A stretch of DNA of 64,000 nt, taken from Bradyrhizobium sp. dw_78. GTDB lineage: Bacteria; Pseudomonadota; Alphaproteobacteria; Rhizobiales; Xanthobacteraceae. A program made the position numbers and the translations under genes. The notes beneath the pieces are model-generated. The model made no database searches. It was not told the DNA's origin and was given only the letters and a program-made list of their open reading frames with translations. The stretch covers positions 434,001-498,000 of the forward strand of contig NZ_JAAVUS010000004.1 of the NCBI RefSeq assembly GCF_018449525.1. Reading direction: 5' to 3'. Shown piece after piece: positions 34,634-46,615 of this stretch (positions are counted from its first letter, which is position 1; each line of letters opens with the position of its first letter).

Positions 34634-36234
34634 TCACGCTGGGAATGATGCCGCCGATGATGTTCGGCGGCCTGGTGATCGCCATGCTGATCGGCTTCCC
34701 GGTGGCGTTCACGCTCGCCGCAGTCGGATTGTCGTTCGGCTTCCTCGCCATCCACCTCGGATTCTTCGACCTTAACTTTCTTCAGGCCATCCCCGGCCGT
34801 GTGTTCGGCAGCGTGCTGTCCAACGATCTGCTGCTCGCGATCCCCTTCTTCACCTTCATGGGCGCGGTCCTGGAACGGTGCGGCCTTGCCGAAGACATGC
34901 TGGATTCGATGGGCCAGCTGTTCGGACCGATCCGCGGCGGCCTCGGCTATTCGGTCATTCTGGTCGGCTTCATTCTCGGCGCCATCACCGGCACGGTGGC
35001 GGCGCAGGTCATCGCCATGGCGCTGATCTCGATGCCGGTGATGATGCGCTACGGCTACAACATCCGCTACATCACCGGGGTGCTGGCGGCGTCGGGCACC
35101 ATCACCCAATTGGTGCCGCCGTCGCTCGTGCTGATCGTGCTCGCCGACCAGCTCGGCAAATCCGTCGGCGACATGTATCTCGGCGCCTGGGGTCCGTCGC
35201 TGTTCCAGATCCTACTGTTTGCCGGCTACACCTTCGTGCTCGGCATCTTCAAACCCGATTATCTGCCGCCGGTGCCGAAGACCGAATTGACGCTGACCGG
35301 ATGGGCGCTGTGGAAGAAATGCCTGCTCGGCATCATCCCCTCGGCGGTGCTGATCTTCGTCGTGCTCGGCACCATGATGATGGGTCTTGCGACCCCGACC
35401 GAAGCCGGCGCCATGGGCGCGGTCGGCGCCATCGTGCTGGCGGCGATTCACAGCAAGGATTTCAGCTCGACCGGCAAGAAGGTGCTGATCGCCGGCATCA
35501 TCGCCGGCGGCATCGGCACCATCGTCGGCATGTTCGTGACCGAGGGCATTGTCTTCAAGACCGCCTTTGCCATCACCTATCTCGCGGTGGTGTGGATCTG
35601 CCTCGAGGCGGTTCGGATTCCCGAACTGCGCGACCTGATCAAGCAAGGCTACGAGACCACCATGCGCATCACCACCATGGTCACCTTCATCCTGATCGGC
35701 TCGACCTGTTTCTCGGTGGTGTTCCTTGGCGTCTCCGGCGGCGTCTGGCTGGAGAACCTGCTGACCTCCCTGCCCGGCGGCGTCTGGGGATTTTTGATCT
35801 TCATCAACCTCTTCATCTTCTTCCTGGCGTTCTTCCTCGACTTCTTCGAGATCGCCTTCATCATCCTGCCGATGATCGCGCCGATCGCGCAGAAAGTGCT
35901 GGCGCCCGAGGTCGGCGCCGAACCCGCTTTGATCTGGTTCGGCGTCATGCTCTGCGTCAACATGCAGACCTCGTTCATGCACCCGCCGTTCGGCTTCGCG
36001 CTGTTCTATCTGCGCGGCGTCGCGCCCAAGGAAGTCAAGAGCTCCGACATCTACTGGGGCGCCCTGCCCTGGGTGGGATTGCAGGCGTTCATGGTCTTTC
36101 TGGTGATCGCCTTCCCGATCACCGTGACCGGCCTGCTCGACAAGCCCGTGAATGTCGATCTCGACAAGGTCAAGATCGACGTCCCGCAGATGGATCTGCC
36201 GCCGCTGGATTTCGGCCCGCCCACCAAGCAGTAA
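34630..36234 (+). CDS. TRAP transporter large membrane subunit (DctM family)
   Basis: The 534-aa polytopic protein has 12 or more helices and DctM motifs such as DLLLAIPFFTFMGAVLERCG and ASGTITQLVPPSLVLIVLAD. It is longer than common DctM proteins (about 430 aa) because of a large middle region, as in the subfamily linked to Tat-exported TRAP binding proteins. The C-terminal soluble tail is acidic (VNVDLDKVKIDVPQMDLPP). A terminator follows at 36265-36292. Confidence 0.92.
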   Translation: MITLGMMPPMMFGGLVIAMLIGFPVAFTLAAVGLSFGFLAIHLGFFDLNFLQAIPGRVFGSVLSNDLLLAIPFFTFMGAVLERCGLAEDMLDSMGQLFGPIRGGLGYSVILVGFILGAITGTVAAQVIAMALISMPVMMRYGYNIRYITGVLAASGTITQLVPPSLVLIVLADQLGKSVGDMYLGAWGPSLFQILLFAGYTFVLGIFKPDYLPPVPKTELTLTGWALWKKCLLGIIPSAVLIFVVLGTMMMGLATPTEAGAMGAVGAIVLAAIHSKDFSSTGKKVLIAGIIAGGIGTIVGMFVTEGIVFKTAFAITYLAVVWICLEAVRIPELRDLIKQGYETTMRITTMVTFILIGSTCFSVVFLGVSGGVWLENLLTSLPGGVWGFLIFINLFIFFLAFFLDFFEIAFIILPMIAPIAQKVLAPEVGAEPALIWFGVMLCVNMQTSFMHPPFGFALFYLRGVAPKEVKSSDIYWGALPWVGLQAFMVFLVIAFPITVTGLLDKPVNVDLDKVKIDVPQMDLPPLDFGPPTKQ

Positions 36235-36264
36235 CAATTCGGCTGCCGTGAAATGCCATAAACA

Positions 36265-36292
36265 AAACCCAGGAACATCGTTCCGGGTTTTT
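36265..36292 (+). terminator. Terminator of the TRAP dctQM operon
   Basis: The stem AAACCC-(A)-GGAAC / GTTCC-GGGTTT has a 3-nt loop and is followed by a short T run, 30 nt after the DctM stop. Confidence 0.75.
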
Positions 36293-36508
36293 CCGGGCGT
36301 GAGCCCATAATTTCAACGGCGCCGGCGGATGTCCGCTTTGAGACGCACGACGGACTCGAGTCGGGTATCGCGCGAGGTCCGAAAAGGGCCAACAAGAGAC
36401 ATTGAGAAAACGCCCGTTGACGAGTACCGTCTGCTCAACGTACTCGCTGCCGATCCGCGTAACAGAATAACATTAGGGCCATTTGGGCGAACAGCTCAAC
36501 AAACATAA

Positions 36509-37090
36509 ATGCCGGACAAGCCCTCTATCCAATCCAAGAAGAGATTAGGTTGGCGAATTGCCGTATGGGTCATCATCGCCTGCCCTGCGCTGGTTATAAT
36601 TTTCATTGTCCAGGCACTCAGGGGATCGTGCTGGGACGAACGAACAGATTCAGCATCCCCGGATTCAGAGTACATCGCTCGCAGCGTCATACATTACTGC
36701 CGATATTTCGGTCCGGATGTTATGGCCACTCAGTATATCGAGTTGGCTAAGGCTGGCGGGAGCGACAGCGCCAAGGTTTTTGTGATCGATATGGGTGGCT
36801 CGGCAGTAGCGCGCTGGTCCGATAGTCAGCATCTAGCTGTTGAAATCGGAAGCAAATCTTCAGTTGCTTTGAGTTTGCACGATTTTGACGGTGTTCATAT
36901 TACCTACTTTGTCCCCCAAAGCCTGATGAGCTCTTCATTTTCGGACGAGCGGATTGAAGACTCTCACCAAGCGGGCAAATTGAACGATGCCAACTATGAA
37001 ACGCTGAAGAAAGCAAACCAGTTTTGGCGAGGGTGGGAAGAACGCTTCCTGCACTGGACGTCAGAGAATGCTACTATTGTTCAGAAGTAA
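36509..37090 (+). CDS. Membrane-anchored hypothetical protein
   Basis: A 193-aa protein that I do not recognise. Residues 13-37 (GWRIAVWVIIACPALVIIFIV) form one transmembrane helix, followed by an extracytoplasmic domain of about 155 residues with several Ser/Asp-rich and aromatic stretches. No catalytic motif is apparent. Codon use is visibly less GC-rich than in the flanking transporter genes, which suggests acquisition. No clear ribosome-binding site precedes the ATG. Confidence 0.6.
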   Translation: MPDKPSIQSKKRLGWRIAVWVIIACPALVIIFIVQALRGSCWDERTDSASPDSEYIARSVIHYCRYFGPDVMATQYIELAKAGGSDSAKVFVIDMGGSAVARWSDSQHLAVEIGSKSSVALSLHDFDGVHITYFVPQSLMSSSFSDERIEDSHQAGKLNDANYETLKKANQFWRGWEERFLHWTSENATIVQK

Positions 37091-37350
37091 AATGACCGCG
37101 CTTGACGCGGCAAAAGCGAATGCTGATCGCATCGGGCGAGATGTCCGCGTTGGGTCAGGAGCGGCTGTTGAGATCCGCTTGAGAGAAATTCCGGTCCACC
37201 TCCAGCAGCAGACTCGCGAGCAACCTCGCGCTTCTTCGGCTCCGGGCCAAAAAGGTGGTCTGCGTCAATCGATGGCGCGCATTGGAAGTCGCTAAAGCGG
37301 CGACGCAGGCCGTCAGGTCAATGAAGCGCGGCCCTTGAGCGACAGGCTGA

Positions 37351-37710
37351 TCAGCCGCAATTCCAGACCGGTCCGATCGGTGTCCGCGTCCAGCACGGTC
37401 CGAAGCTGCCGCCATTGTAGTGGCCGCCGTAAAAGCCGGGCCGGCCGAAATAGTGCCAGTCGCCATCATACCCGTAGTAACTGGGGACCGGGTCAATATA
37501 CCAAGGACGCCGGTTGCCGCGCGCAAAACGCCGCATCGCATCTTTCTGGTCGTAAAGCGGCAGGCTGTTGCTTAGCGGCTGATGGTAGCCCGGCAGGAAG
37601 CCATAGCCATGCCAGCGAGGCGCCGGCCGCTTATGAAGCGGCGCAGCCATCGCGACGACCGACAGCAGCGAGAGCACGGCAGCAATGGATAGACACATAA
37701 GGCGCGACAT
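37351..37710 (-). CDS. Small secreted Tyr/Gly/Trp-rich protein
   Basis: A 119-aa exported protein of unknown function. The signal is MSRLMCLSIAAVLSLLSVVAMA. The mature part is rich in Tyr, Gly, Pro and Trp, and ends with a GPCWTRTPIGPVWNCG segment holding two cysteines. I chose the ATG at 37710 for the signal peptide; an upstream in-frame ATG at 37746 would spoil it. The composition recalls the secreted protein at 16046-16396. Confidence 0.65.
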   Translation of the reverse strand: MSRLMCLSIAAVLSLLSVVAMAAPLHKRPAPRWHGYGFLPGYHQPLSNSLPLYDQKDAMRRFARGNRRPWYIDPVPSYYGYDGDWHYFGRPGFYGGHYNGGSFGPCWTRTPIGPVWNCG

Positions 37711-37836
37711 AAGCGCACCATAGACAGTCGGCTGCGGGAGGGCCATTCAAATCCGAGTGCGAAACTCTTCGCAGCCCGGAGCGGGCTGACTTTATCTTCG
37801 AATCAAACCGCTACAGGGTCCAACGACGAATGCGGG

Positions 37837-38547
37837 CTATTGATCCGACGACAGCCGGATGATCTGGCGCCCGTCATTCATCGCCTTGAGATTGTTGACG
37901 TACTCCTCGGGGCGCTGCCAGCGATAAGGGACTTTCAATCCCATAAAGTTTGCGATGTCGCCGATGAAGGCCGTACAGTTGGATATCTCGGCGCTCCAGA
38001 CCGGTGAACTCGCCTGCAATTTCTTGATGTAGGCGAAAACCCGTTTCGCATCCGGCTCGTTCAAGTAAACCCGGTAACTGGCGGTCAGATATTCCGGATC
38101 GAGATCGCCATAGCTCGCCCCGGTCTCGGATGGCACCCACGTCACATAGCCGAGCATATAGGCCAAGGTGTCTCCCGCGGGGGTAAGGCCCGCGACTTCA
38201 ACTTCCCGCTCGCTGGTCTTTCCGAACCAGACGAAGGCGTGTCCCCAGCTCGCCGCCGTTCTGGCTCTGAAATCGACGTAATACGGCCCCTTTGCCGATC
38301 CCGATACCGGCTTTCGAGTTGGCAAGGGCGCCGGGTTGGATTCGGTGGAAGCCCCGCTGGAAACAAGCGCATTCGCGTCAGCGATGCGCTTGTGGGGCTC
38401 CCGCTTCTGCTGGGAAATGACACGGTCCGAACCGGCGTGCGTGTCACTCTCATCCGCAGATGCCGGCTGGACTTCGCATCGGAACAAGACAGCGAATGCG
38501 AATCCCGCAAGCAGGCATAGTCCCAGTTTCTTTGGCTTAGTTGTCAC
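37837..38547 (-). CDS. Exported hypothetical protein with His...Asn-Cys arrangement
   Basis: A 236-aa secreted protein. I use the GTG at 38547 because a GAAGGGCGAAGC site precedes it and it opens a clean signal peptide (TTKPKKLGLCLLAGFAFAV); an ATG at 38571 is in frame. The mature domain (about residues 85-236) contains SWGHAFVWFGK and later EISNCTAFIGDIANFMGL. A histidine followed about 100 residues later by a cysteine is the order seen in permuted NlpC/P60-LRAT papain-like folds. The fold is only a suggestion. Confidence 0.6.
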   Translation of the reverse strand: MTTKPKKLGLCLLAGFAFAVLFRCEVQPASADESDTHAGSDRVISQQKREPHKRIADANALVSSGASTESNPAPLPTRKPVSGSAKGPYYVDFRARTAASWGHAFVWFGKTSEREVEVAGLTPAGDTLAYMLGYVTWVPSETGASYGDLDPEYLTASYRVYLNEPDAKRVFAYIKKLQASSPVWSAEISNCTAFIGDIANFMGLKVPYRWQRPEEYVNNLKAMNDGRQIIRLSSDQ

Positions 38548-38609
38548 GCTTCGCCCTTCAACCGCCGACAATATTCAGATTCTAAAGGTCGGATTCAACG
38601 AGACCCGAA

Positions 38610-38786
38610 TCAATACCGCGCCGAGACGGGCGCCTTGCCCACCGGGTTCTTCCCGATCGGGGCTTTGCCAATCGGAGCCTTACCGAGCGGAGCCTGCTGA
38701 TAGACGGGCTGCGGGTGCGGGAGGTCGGCCGCGCCAGCGACAGTCACCATGGCAAGCGTCGCACCGGCAATCATCATAACTTTCAT
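38610..38786 (-). CDS. Tiny exported protein with GKAP(I/V) repeats
   Basis: A 58-aa secreted peptide. MKVMMIAGATLAMVTVAGAA is a signal; the mature peptide is about 37 residues. It contains four tandem five-residue units (GKAPI, GKAPI, GKNPV, GKAPV) after a Pro/Gln-rich start. The ATG at 38786 has an AAGGAG site, which favours a real gene. No cysteine is present. Function unknown. Confidence 0.65.
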   Translation of the reverse strand: MKVMMIAGATLAMVTVAGAADLPHPQPVYQQAPLGKAPIGKAPIGKNPVGKAPVSARY

Positions 38787-39048
38787 CACGGTAATTCTCC
38801 TTGAGGTTAGAAGAAACAAGGCCGGAATCTGCTGACCTGTCCCTTAAAGATACACTGGGAGCATGAACGCCGGAATACGTCTACAGTACGGCAGACAGCA
38901 CAGGCATGAGGAATCCGTCCACAGTGCGGCAGATATGACACATGTGGGAACCTGCACTCCTGTCGGGTCAAGAGCGACAGCCGGATGAGGGATTACGGTC
39001 TCCCGTCGGTGCCGCGCTCCCTTCACCCGATTTGTAGCGGACGATGCT

Positions 39049-40137
39049 TCAGCCCTGGGCGTGACGCGCCATGAAATTGTCGTAGCCGACTTCCGCGACC
39101 TGGAACCACTGATAGCCGGTGCTCGAGAACGCCATCAGCGATTCGTAGACCTTCTTGAAATTCGCATTGGTTGCGGCGACTTCGTTGTTGAGCTCCTTGG
39201 TCGCCTTGAGGCTGGCCTCCATGATTTGCGGCGAGAACGCGTGCAGCTTGGCGCCACCGGCCAACAGCTTCTTCAGCGCCAGCGGATTCACCGTGTCGTA
39301 TTTGGCCATCATCCAGTTGTTGGAGAAATGACCGGCCTGTTCGAGAACGCTTTGATAAAATTTCGGCAGCGCATTCCATTTGTCGAGATTGACCATGACC
39401 AGCAGCATCGGGCCGCCCTCCCACCAGCCGGGATAATAATAATGAGGTGCGACCTTGTAGAGGCCGAGCTTCTCGTCGTCATAGGGCCCGACCCATTCCG
39501 CCGCGTCGATCGTGCCTTTTTCGAGCGCCGGATAGATGTCGCCGCCGGCGAGCTGCTGCGGCACGCAGCCGAGTTTCTGCATCACGCGACCGGCGAAGCC
39601 GGCGATACGGAATTTCAGCCCCTGCAAATCCTCGACGGTATTGATCTCCTTGCGGAACCAGCCGCCCATCTGGCAGGTGGTGTTGCCCGCGAGCAGCGAG
39701 ATTACGTTGTAGTTCTTGTAGAACTCGTTCAGGACTTCCCGGCCGCCACCCAGCATGTACCAGGCCTGGTTCAGCCGCGCGTCGGGTCCGAACGGAATGC
39801 ACGCGCCAAAGGTGAAGGTGGGGTCCTTGCCGAAATAATAATAGGACGCGGTGTGACCGAGTTCGACGGTGCCGTTCTGGACGGCGTCGAGCACCTGCAG
39901 GCCCGGGACGATTTCACCGGCGGCAAAGGTCTGGATCTGGAATTTATTGTCGGTCGCCTCGGCGACCGCTTTCGCCATCTGCTCGGCGGCGCCTTGCAGG
40001 GTATCGAGCGATTTCGGCCAGCTCGTCGTCATCCGCCATTTGATTTCCGGCATCGATTGCGCGATGGCCGGCGCTGCCATGGTCGCGGCGCCAGCGGCGC
40101 CGATGCCGGTGACCTTGATAAAGTCCCTTCGCTTCAT
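39049..40137 (-). CDS. TRAP transporter substrate-binding protein (DctP family, Tat signal), copy 2
   Basis: The 362-aa periplasmic binding protein starts MKRRDFIKVTGIGAAGAATM (Tat signal), cleaved near AIAQ. DctP motifs include TSWPKSLDTLQGAAE, the GLKFRIAGFAGRVMQKLG strand and the [17 protein letters not shown] ligand-site segment with conserved Arg and Trp. It is a clear paralogue of the neighbour at 40297-41385. The start follows GGGAGGGAATAGC. A terminator separates it from its upstream twin. Confidence 0.92.
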   Translation of the reverse strand: MKRRDFIKVTGIGAAGAATMAAPAIAQSMPEIKWRMTTSWPKSLDTLQGAAEQMAKAVAEATDNKFQIQTFAAGEIVPGLQVLDAVQNGTVELGHTASYYYFGKDPTFTFGACIPFGPDARLNQAWYMLGGGREVLNEFYKNYNVISLLAGNTTCQMGGWFRKEINTVEDLQGLKFRIAGFAGRVMQKLGCVPQQLAGGDIYPALEKGTIDAAEWVGPYDDEKLGLYKVAPHYYYPGWWEGGPMLLVMVNLDKWNALPKFYQSVLEQAGHFSNNWMMAKYDTVNPLALKKLLAGGAKLHAFSPQIMEASLKATKELNNEVAATNANFKKVYESLMAFSSTGYQWFQVAEVGYDNFMARHAQG

Positions 40138-40245
40138 GCTATTCCCTCCCGATGATTATGAGCAGCTTCTTTTTCGAAGCTTGGAATCGAGCATGAAGCA
40201 TCCGGTTCGAGATTGCCATCGCGAACCGGCCTGCCGCAACGCAAA

Positions 40246-40275
40246 AAGCCCGGCCTCCTGTCGGAGACCGGGCTT
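40246..40275 (-). terminator. Terminator between the two TRAP binding-protein genes
   Basis: Arms AAGCCCGG (40246-40253) and CCGGGCTT (40268-40275) with an inner CTCC/GGAG pairing. On the minus strand it lies about 20 nt after the upstream dctP stop and is followed by five T residues. Confidence 0.85.
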
Positions 40276-40296
40276 CGTTGTGCCGATCGGGAAAAA

Positions 40297-41385
<1,089 letters not shown>

Positions 41386-41582
41386 TCAGGCATCTCCTTG
41401 AGTGGCCGTTTCCCAGATTTCCTGGCGTAATTACTTGAGGCGGAGCGGTCTTTGCTCCGACCGCGCGCATCCTGGCGGGGGCCTTTAACACGGAAGCCTG
41501 CCTCGCGAAAACGCAACAAAGCCATGACAGAAGGAATTAAACGAAAGTTGAATATGTCGCGGCCGTTTCCTGCAAAGAAATT

Positions 41583-42716
41583 TCAGGCGGCCGCGATACT
41601 GCCTTGAAGCTGGTCGCGAACCTTGGCGGCGATCGCGCGGTAGATCGCGGCATGCGGACCGTCGGGTTCGCTGTCCACCACCGGCGTTCCGGAATCGGAT
41701 GTGACACGAATCGACATGTGCAGCGGAATTTCGCCGAGGAACGGCACGCCGAGCCGCTCGGCCTCGTGCCGCGCGCCGCCGTGACCGAAGATATCCGATC
41801 GCGTGCCGCAATGCGGGCACTGGAAATAGCTCATGTTCTCGACAATGCCGAACACCGGCACGTTGACCTTCTTGAACATCGCAAGCCCGCGCCGCGCATC
41901 GATCAGGGAAAGATCCTGCGGCGTCGAGACGATGACCGCGCCCCTGAGCGGCACGTTCTGCGCCAGTGTGAGCTGTGCGTCGCCGGTGCCGGGCGGCATG
42001 TCGACCACCAGCACGTCGAGGGTGCCCCAGGCGACATCCCGCAGCATCTGGGTGATCGCCGACATCACCATCGGGCCGCGCCAGATCATCGCGGTATCCT
42101 CCTCGACCAGAAAACCGATCGACATGATCGCAAGGCCGAAGCGCACGATCGGAATCATCTTCTTGTCGTCGTTCAGTTGCGGCTTCTCGTGAATGCCGGT
42201 CAGCCGCGGCACCGAAGGTCCGTAGATGTCGGCGTCGAGCAGGCCGACGCGCAGACCGAGATCGCGCAGGCCGAGCGCGAGATTGAGCGCCGTGGTCGAC
42301 TTTCCGACGCCGCCCTTGCCGGAGGCGACCGCGATGACCGCGGAGATGCCGGGGATTTCCGCCTGCTTCGCCATCGGCGAGCCGCCCGCGCCTTGCGGCG
42401 GCTGATGGGATGACACGGGCGCCACGCCCGGCGCATGACGGTGCGGCGGCGGTGGCGGCGCGGCTCCGGCCTTGCGTTCGGCGGTCAGCGCGACCATGAC
42501 GGTGGCGACGCCGGGAATGGCGCGCACGGCGGCTTCGGCCTCGGCCCGCGCGCTTTCCCAGGCACGCGCTTCCGACGCCTCGACATTGATCGAGAAAAAG
42601 ACCTTGCCGTCGCTGACCGAAATGGCCGAGAGCACCCCGGCATTGGCGAGGCCGACGCCGCGCGGCGACTTCACCTTGGCCAGACTGTCAAGAACCTGCT
42701 GCTGCGTCACGCTCAA
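41583..42716 (-). CDS. apbC: Mrp/ApbC-type iron-sulfur cluster carrier ATPase
   Basis: A 377-aa P-loop ATPase of the Mrp/NBP35 family that moves Fe-S clusters to apoproteins. An N-terminal MIP18/DUF59 domain (about residues 1-80) is followed by a Pro/His linker and the ATPase: deviant Walker A ASGKGGVGKST, switch DADIYGPSVPR, Walker B VVDMPPGTGD. The metal-binding pair is in YFQCPHCG. I use a TTG start at 42716 because a strong GGAGGAG site lies 7 nt before it; upstream codons lack support. Confidence 0.9.
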   Translation of the reverse strand: MSVTQQQVLDSLAKVKSPRGVGLANAGVLSAISVSDGKVFFSINVEASEARAWESARAEAEAAVRAIPGVATVMVALTAERKAGAAPPPPPHRHAPGVAPVSSHQPPQGAGGSPMAKQAEIPGISAVIAVASGKGGVGKSTTALNLALGLRDLGLRVGLLDADIYGPSVPRLTGIHEKPQLNDDKKMIPIVRFGLAIMSIGFLVEEDTAMIWRGPMVMSAITQMLRDVAWGTLDVLVVDMPPGTGDAQLTLAQNVPLRGAVIVSTPQDLSLIDARRGLAMFKKVNVPVFGIVENMSYFQCPHCGTRSDIFGHGGARHEAERLGVPFLGEIPLHMSIRVTSDSGTPVVDSEPDGPHAAIYRAIAAKVRDQLQGSIAAA

Positions 42717-43003
42717 TGCGTATCTCCTCCGGCCTGTCTCTCGACGCGACACATAGGGCGATCCGGCGGAAAAGGATACCCGCCTCCCTGCGCAATCAGG
42801 CCTCGCGCGAGGGGAACGCCTCCCGGTCGCGCGCCCTGCCCTGTCAGATGGAGATGGTTGCCCTCCATGCCAGGGGGTTTATTGTGTGCTCATTCGTATC
42901 TCAACGCAGGGCGAGCCTGTTTCGAGGACCGGACGGTCCATCGCCCTGCCCCAGCATAACGCCGGCCGAACCAACGCCGCCGGCAAACCCCAAGGTTGTA
43001 AAC

Positions 43004-43873
43004 ATGGCTAAAGTCGCTTTTATCGGTCTCGGCGTCATGGGCTTCCCGATGGCAGGTCATCTGGTGAAAAAGGGAGGCCACGAGGTCACGGTCTACAACC
43101 GGACCGCGTCCAAGGCGAAGCAATGGGCCGACCAATTCGGCGGACGCACCGCGCCGACGCCGAAAGCCGCCGCCGAGGGCCAGGATTTCGTCATGTGCTG
43201 CGTCGGCAACGACAATGATCTGCGCGCGGTCACGATCGGCGCGGACGGCGCATTTGCCGGGATCAGGAAGGGCGCGACCTTCGTCGACCACACCACGGCG
43301 TCCGCCGAAGTCGCCCGCGAACTCGATGCGGAAGCAGCCAAACGCGGCTTCAAATTCGTCGACGCGCCGGTCTCCGGCGGTCAGGCCGGCGCCGAAAACG
43401 GCGTATTGACGGTGATGTGCGGCGGCAGCGAGGACGCCTATGCCGGCGTCGAACCCGTGATCGCCGCCTATGCGCGGATGTGCAAGCGGCTCGGCCCCGC
43501 GGGCTCCGGACAGCTCACCAAGATGGTCAACCAGATCTGCATCGCCGGCCTGGTCCAGGGGCTGTCGGAAGGCATTCATTTCGCCAAGAAATCGGGGCTC
43601 GACGTCCAGGCCGTGATCGACACCATCGCCAAGGGCGCCGCGCAATCCTGGCAGATGGAGAACCGCTACAAGACCATGAACGAAGGCAAATATGATTTCG
43701 GCTTCGCGGTCGAATGGATGCGCAAGGATCTGTCGATCTGCCTCGCTGAATCGCGGCGCAACGGGGCCAGCCTGCCGGTCACGGCGCTGGTCGATGCGTT
43801 CTATGCGGAAGTCGAGAAAATCGGCGGCAAGCGCTGGGACACGTCGAGCCTGCTGGCGCGGCTGGAACACTGA
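43004..43873 (+). CDS. 3-hydroxyisobutyrate dehydrogenase-family oxidoreductase
   Basis: The 289-aa beta-hydroxyacid dehydrogenase has cofactor motif FIGLGVMGFPMAGHL, substrate motif FVDAPVSGGQAGAENG, and the catalytic lysine in GSGQLTKMVNQ. NADP or NAD preference is not clear (YNRTASK favours NADP). The start at 43004 (MAKVAFIGLGVMG) is well placed; the open frame upstream is not coding. Possible roles include 3-hydroxyisobutyrate, tartronate semialdehyde or glyoxylate reduction. Confidence 0.9.
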   Translation: MAKVAFIGLGVMGFPMAGHLVKKGGHEVTVYNRTASKAKQWADQFGGRTAPTPKAAAEGQDFVMCCVGNDNDLRAVTIGADGAFAGIRKGATFVDHTTASAEVARELDAEAAKRGFKFVDAPVSGGQAGAENGVLTVMCGGSEDAYAGVEPVIAAYARMCKRLGPAGSGQLTKMVNQICIAGLVQGLSEGIHFAKKSGLDVQAVIDTIAKGAAQSWQMENRYKTMNEGKYDFGFAVEWMRKDLSICLAESRRNGASLPVTALVDAFYAEVEKIGGKRWDTSSLLARLEH

Positions 43874-43892
43874 TTTCGGCGCGAAAGTTCTC

Positions 43893-44028
43893 CGTCATTC
43901 GGGCGCGCGCAATAGCGCGCCCCCGGAATCTATGCCGCCACCTACGCTGCTGTAGGATGGATTCCCCGGTGCGCAATTGCGCCTCTGAGGTCCATGCTTC
44001 GGGTGCTCCGGAATGACGTGCCGCAGAC
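43893..44028. repeat. Intergenic palindromic repeat (related to 22468-22575)
   Basis: The unit is bounded by gtcattcggg and cggaatgacg arms. It contains gattccccggtgcgcaattgcgcctctgagg (43960-43990), a 31-mer that matches 22512-22542 at 29 positions. It lies after the dehydrogenase stop and before the histidine kinase promoter region. Confidence 0.6.
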
Positions 44029-44082
44029 GATGGCGGATCACGCCGGAATCGATCCGCCCGGCTGGTCCCCATGGGAGCGTAA

Positions 44083-44098
44083 TTAACCTCCCGTTAAC
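44083..44098 (+). promoter_or_regulatory. CtrA-type box upstream of the histidine kinase
   Basis: TTAA (44083-44086), seven bases, TTAAC (44094-44098), an exact consensus match. It is about 100 nt before the kinase start, at a spacing usual for CtrA-activated promoters. Confidence 0.6.
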
Positions 44099-44196
44099 GA
44101 GATTCTATCGCTCTTTAAGGCTGCTCTTAATGATTTGGAGCCACAGATAGACCATGCAAAGCCCGCGCGGTTCGCGGGCAGGATTTGTGCTGTTCG

Positions 44197-45801
<1,605 letters not shown>

Positions 45802-45846
45802 CCGGGATGCTTGCGCGAGCGACCAGAACCATTTCACTATGCCCCG

Positions 45847-46056
45847 ATGAGCAAAGAAACGCCGTGCATCGCGGTTTGCATGATCGACCCCAAAACCAGC
45901 CTCTGCTTCGGTTGCGGCCGCACGCTTCCGGAGATCGCGCGCTGGCACCGGATGGACAGCGCCGAGCGGCAGGCCGTGATGGCGCTGTTGCCGGGACGCA
46001 TGGCCGAGGCCGGAATGGTCCGGCTCGGGACCGCCGCCGCTCCGGAAGCGGACTGA
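45847..46056 (+). CDS. DUF1289 family small Cys-rich protein
   Basis: The 69-aa protein has the family pattern CIAVCMIDPKTSLCFGCGRT, with four cysteines probably holding a metal or Fe-S site. It is followed by the helical segment EIARWHRMDSAERQAVMALL. The function of DUF1289 proteins is unknown. The start MSKETPC at 45847 matches family members. It lies 45 nt after the kinase and just before an aspartic-protease gene. Confidence 0.85.
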   Translation: MSKETPCIAVCMIDPKTSLCFGCGRTLPEIARWHRMDSAERQAVMALLPGRMAEAGMVRLGTAAAPEAD

Positions 46057-46102
46057 GCAACGCACCCCTTCCGAACGCAGCCTTCCGCACCGGAGGTCTG
46101 CC

Positions 46103-46615
46103 GTGATCCGCATCCTGCTCGTGCTGGTCGTGCTCGCCGCAACCGCCGGCGCCGTGGTCGCCTATGGCGATCCGCAACAGCTCGCGCATGCGGGCCACAC
46201 CGTCTCGGGCCTGCTGCACATGCGGTCGAATCCATCGGCGCGCATGGTGCAGATCCCGCGCGGACAGGGCGGCGAATTCGCGCTGCAAGCCAGGATCAAC
46301 GGCGTCAACGCCCCGATGGTGATCGATACCGGCGCGACCTCGGTGGTCCTGACCTATGAGACGGCCAAGGCCGCGGGACTGCCGCTCGAACTGCTCGACT
46401 ACGATGTCGACGTCGAAACCGCGGGCGGACATGCCAAAGCGGCGCGGCTGACGCTGGACCGTCTCGCCATCGGCAGGCTGGTCGAGCGCTCGGTGCCGGC
46501 GCTGGTGGTGCCGCGCGGACAGATGAAAACCAATCTGCTCGGCATGAGCTTCCTGGATCGGCTGGAAAGCTGGGAGGTCCACGCCGACCGGCTGATGCTG
46601 CACGGCTATCCCTAG
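46103..46615 (+). CDS. Membrane-anchored retropepsin-like aspartic protease
   Basis: The 170-aa protein is of the TIGR02281 'clan AA' type. An N-terminal helix (IRILLVLVVLAATAGAVVAY) anchors it; the protease domain has MVIDTGATSVVLTYETA with the catalytic Asp-Thr-Gly. A single motif per chain implies a dimeric enzyme facing the periplasm. The start is GTG at 46103, supported by CGGAGG 7 nt upstream. Confidence 0.87.
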   Translation: MIRILLVLVVLAATAGAVVAYGDPQQLAHAGHTVSGLLHMRSNPSARMVQIPRGQGGEFALQARINGVNAPMVIDTGATSVVLTYETAKAAGLPLELLDYDVDVETAGGHAKAARLTLDRLAIGRLVERSVPALVVPRGQMKTNLLGMSFLDRLESWEVHADRLMLHGYP

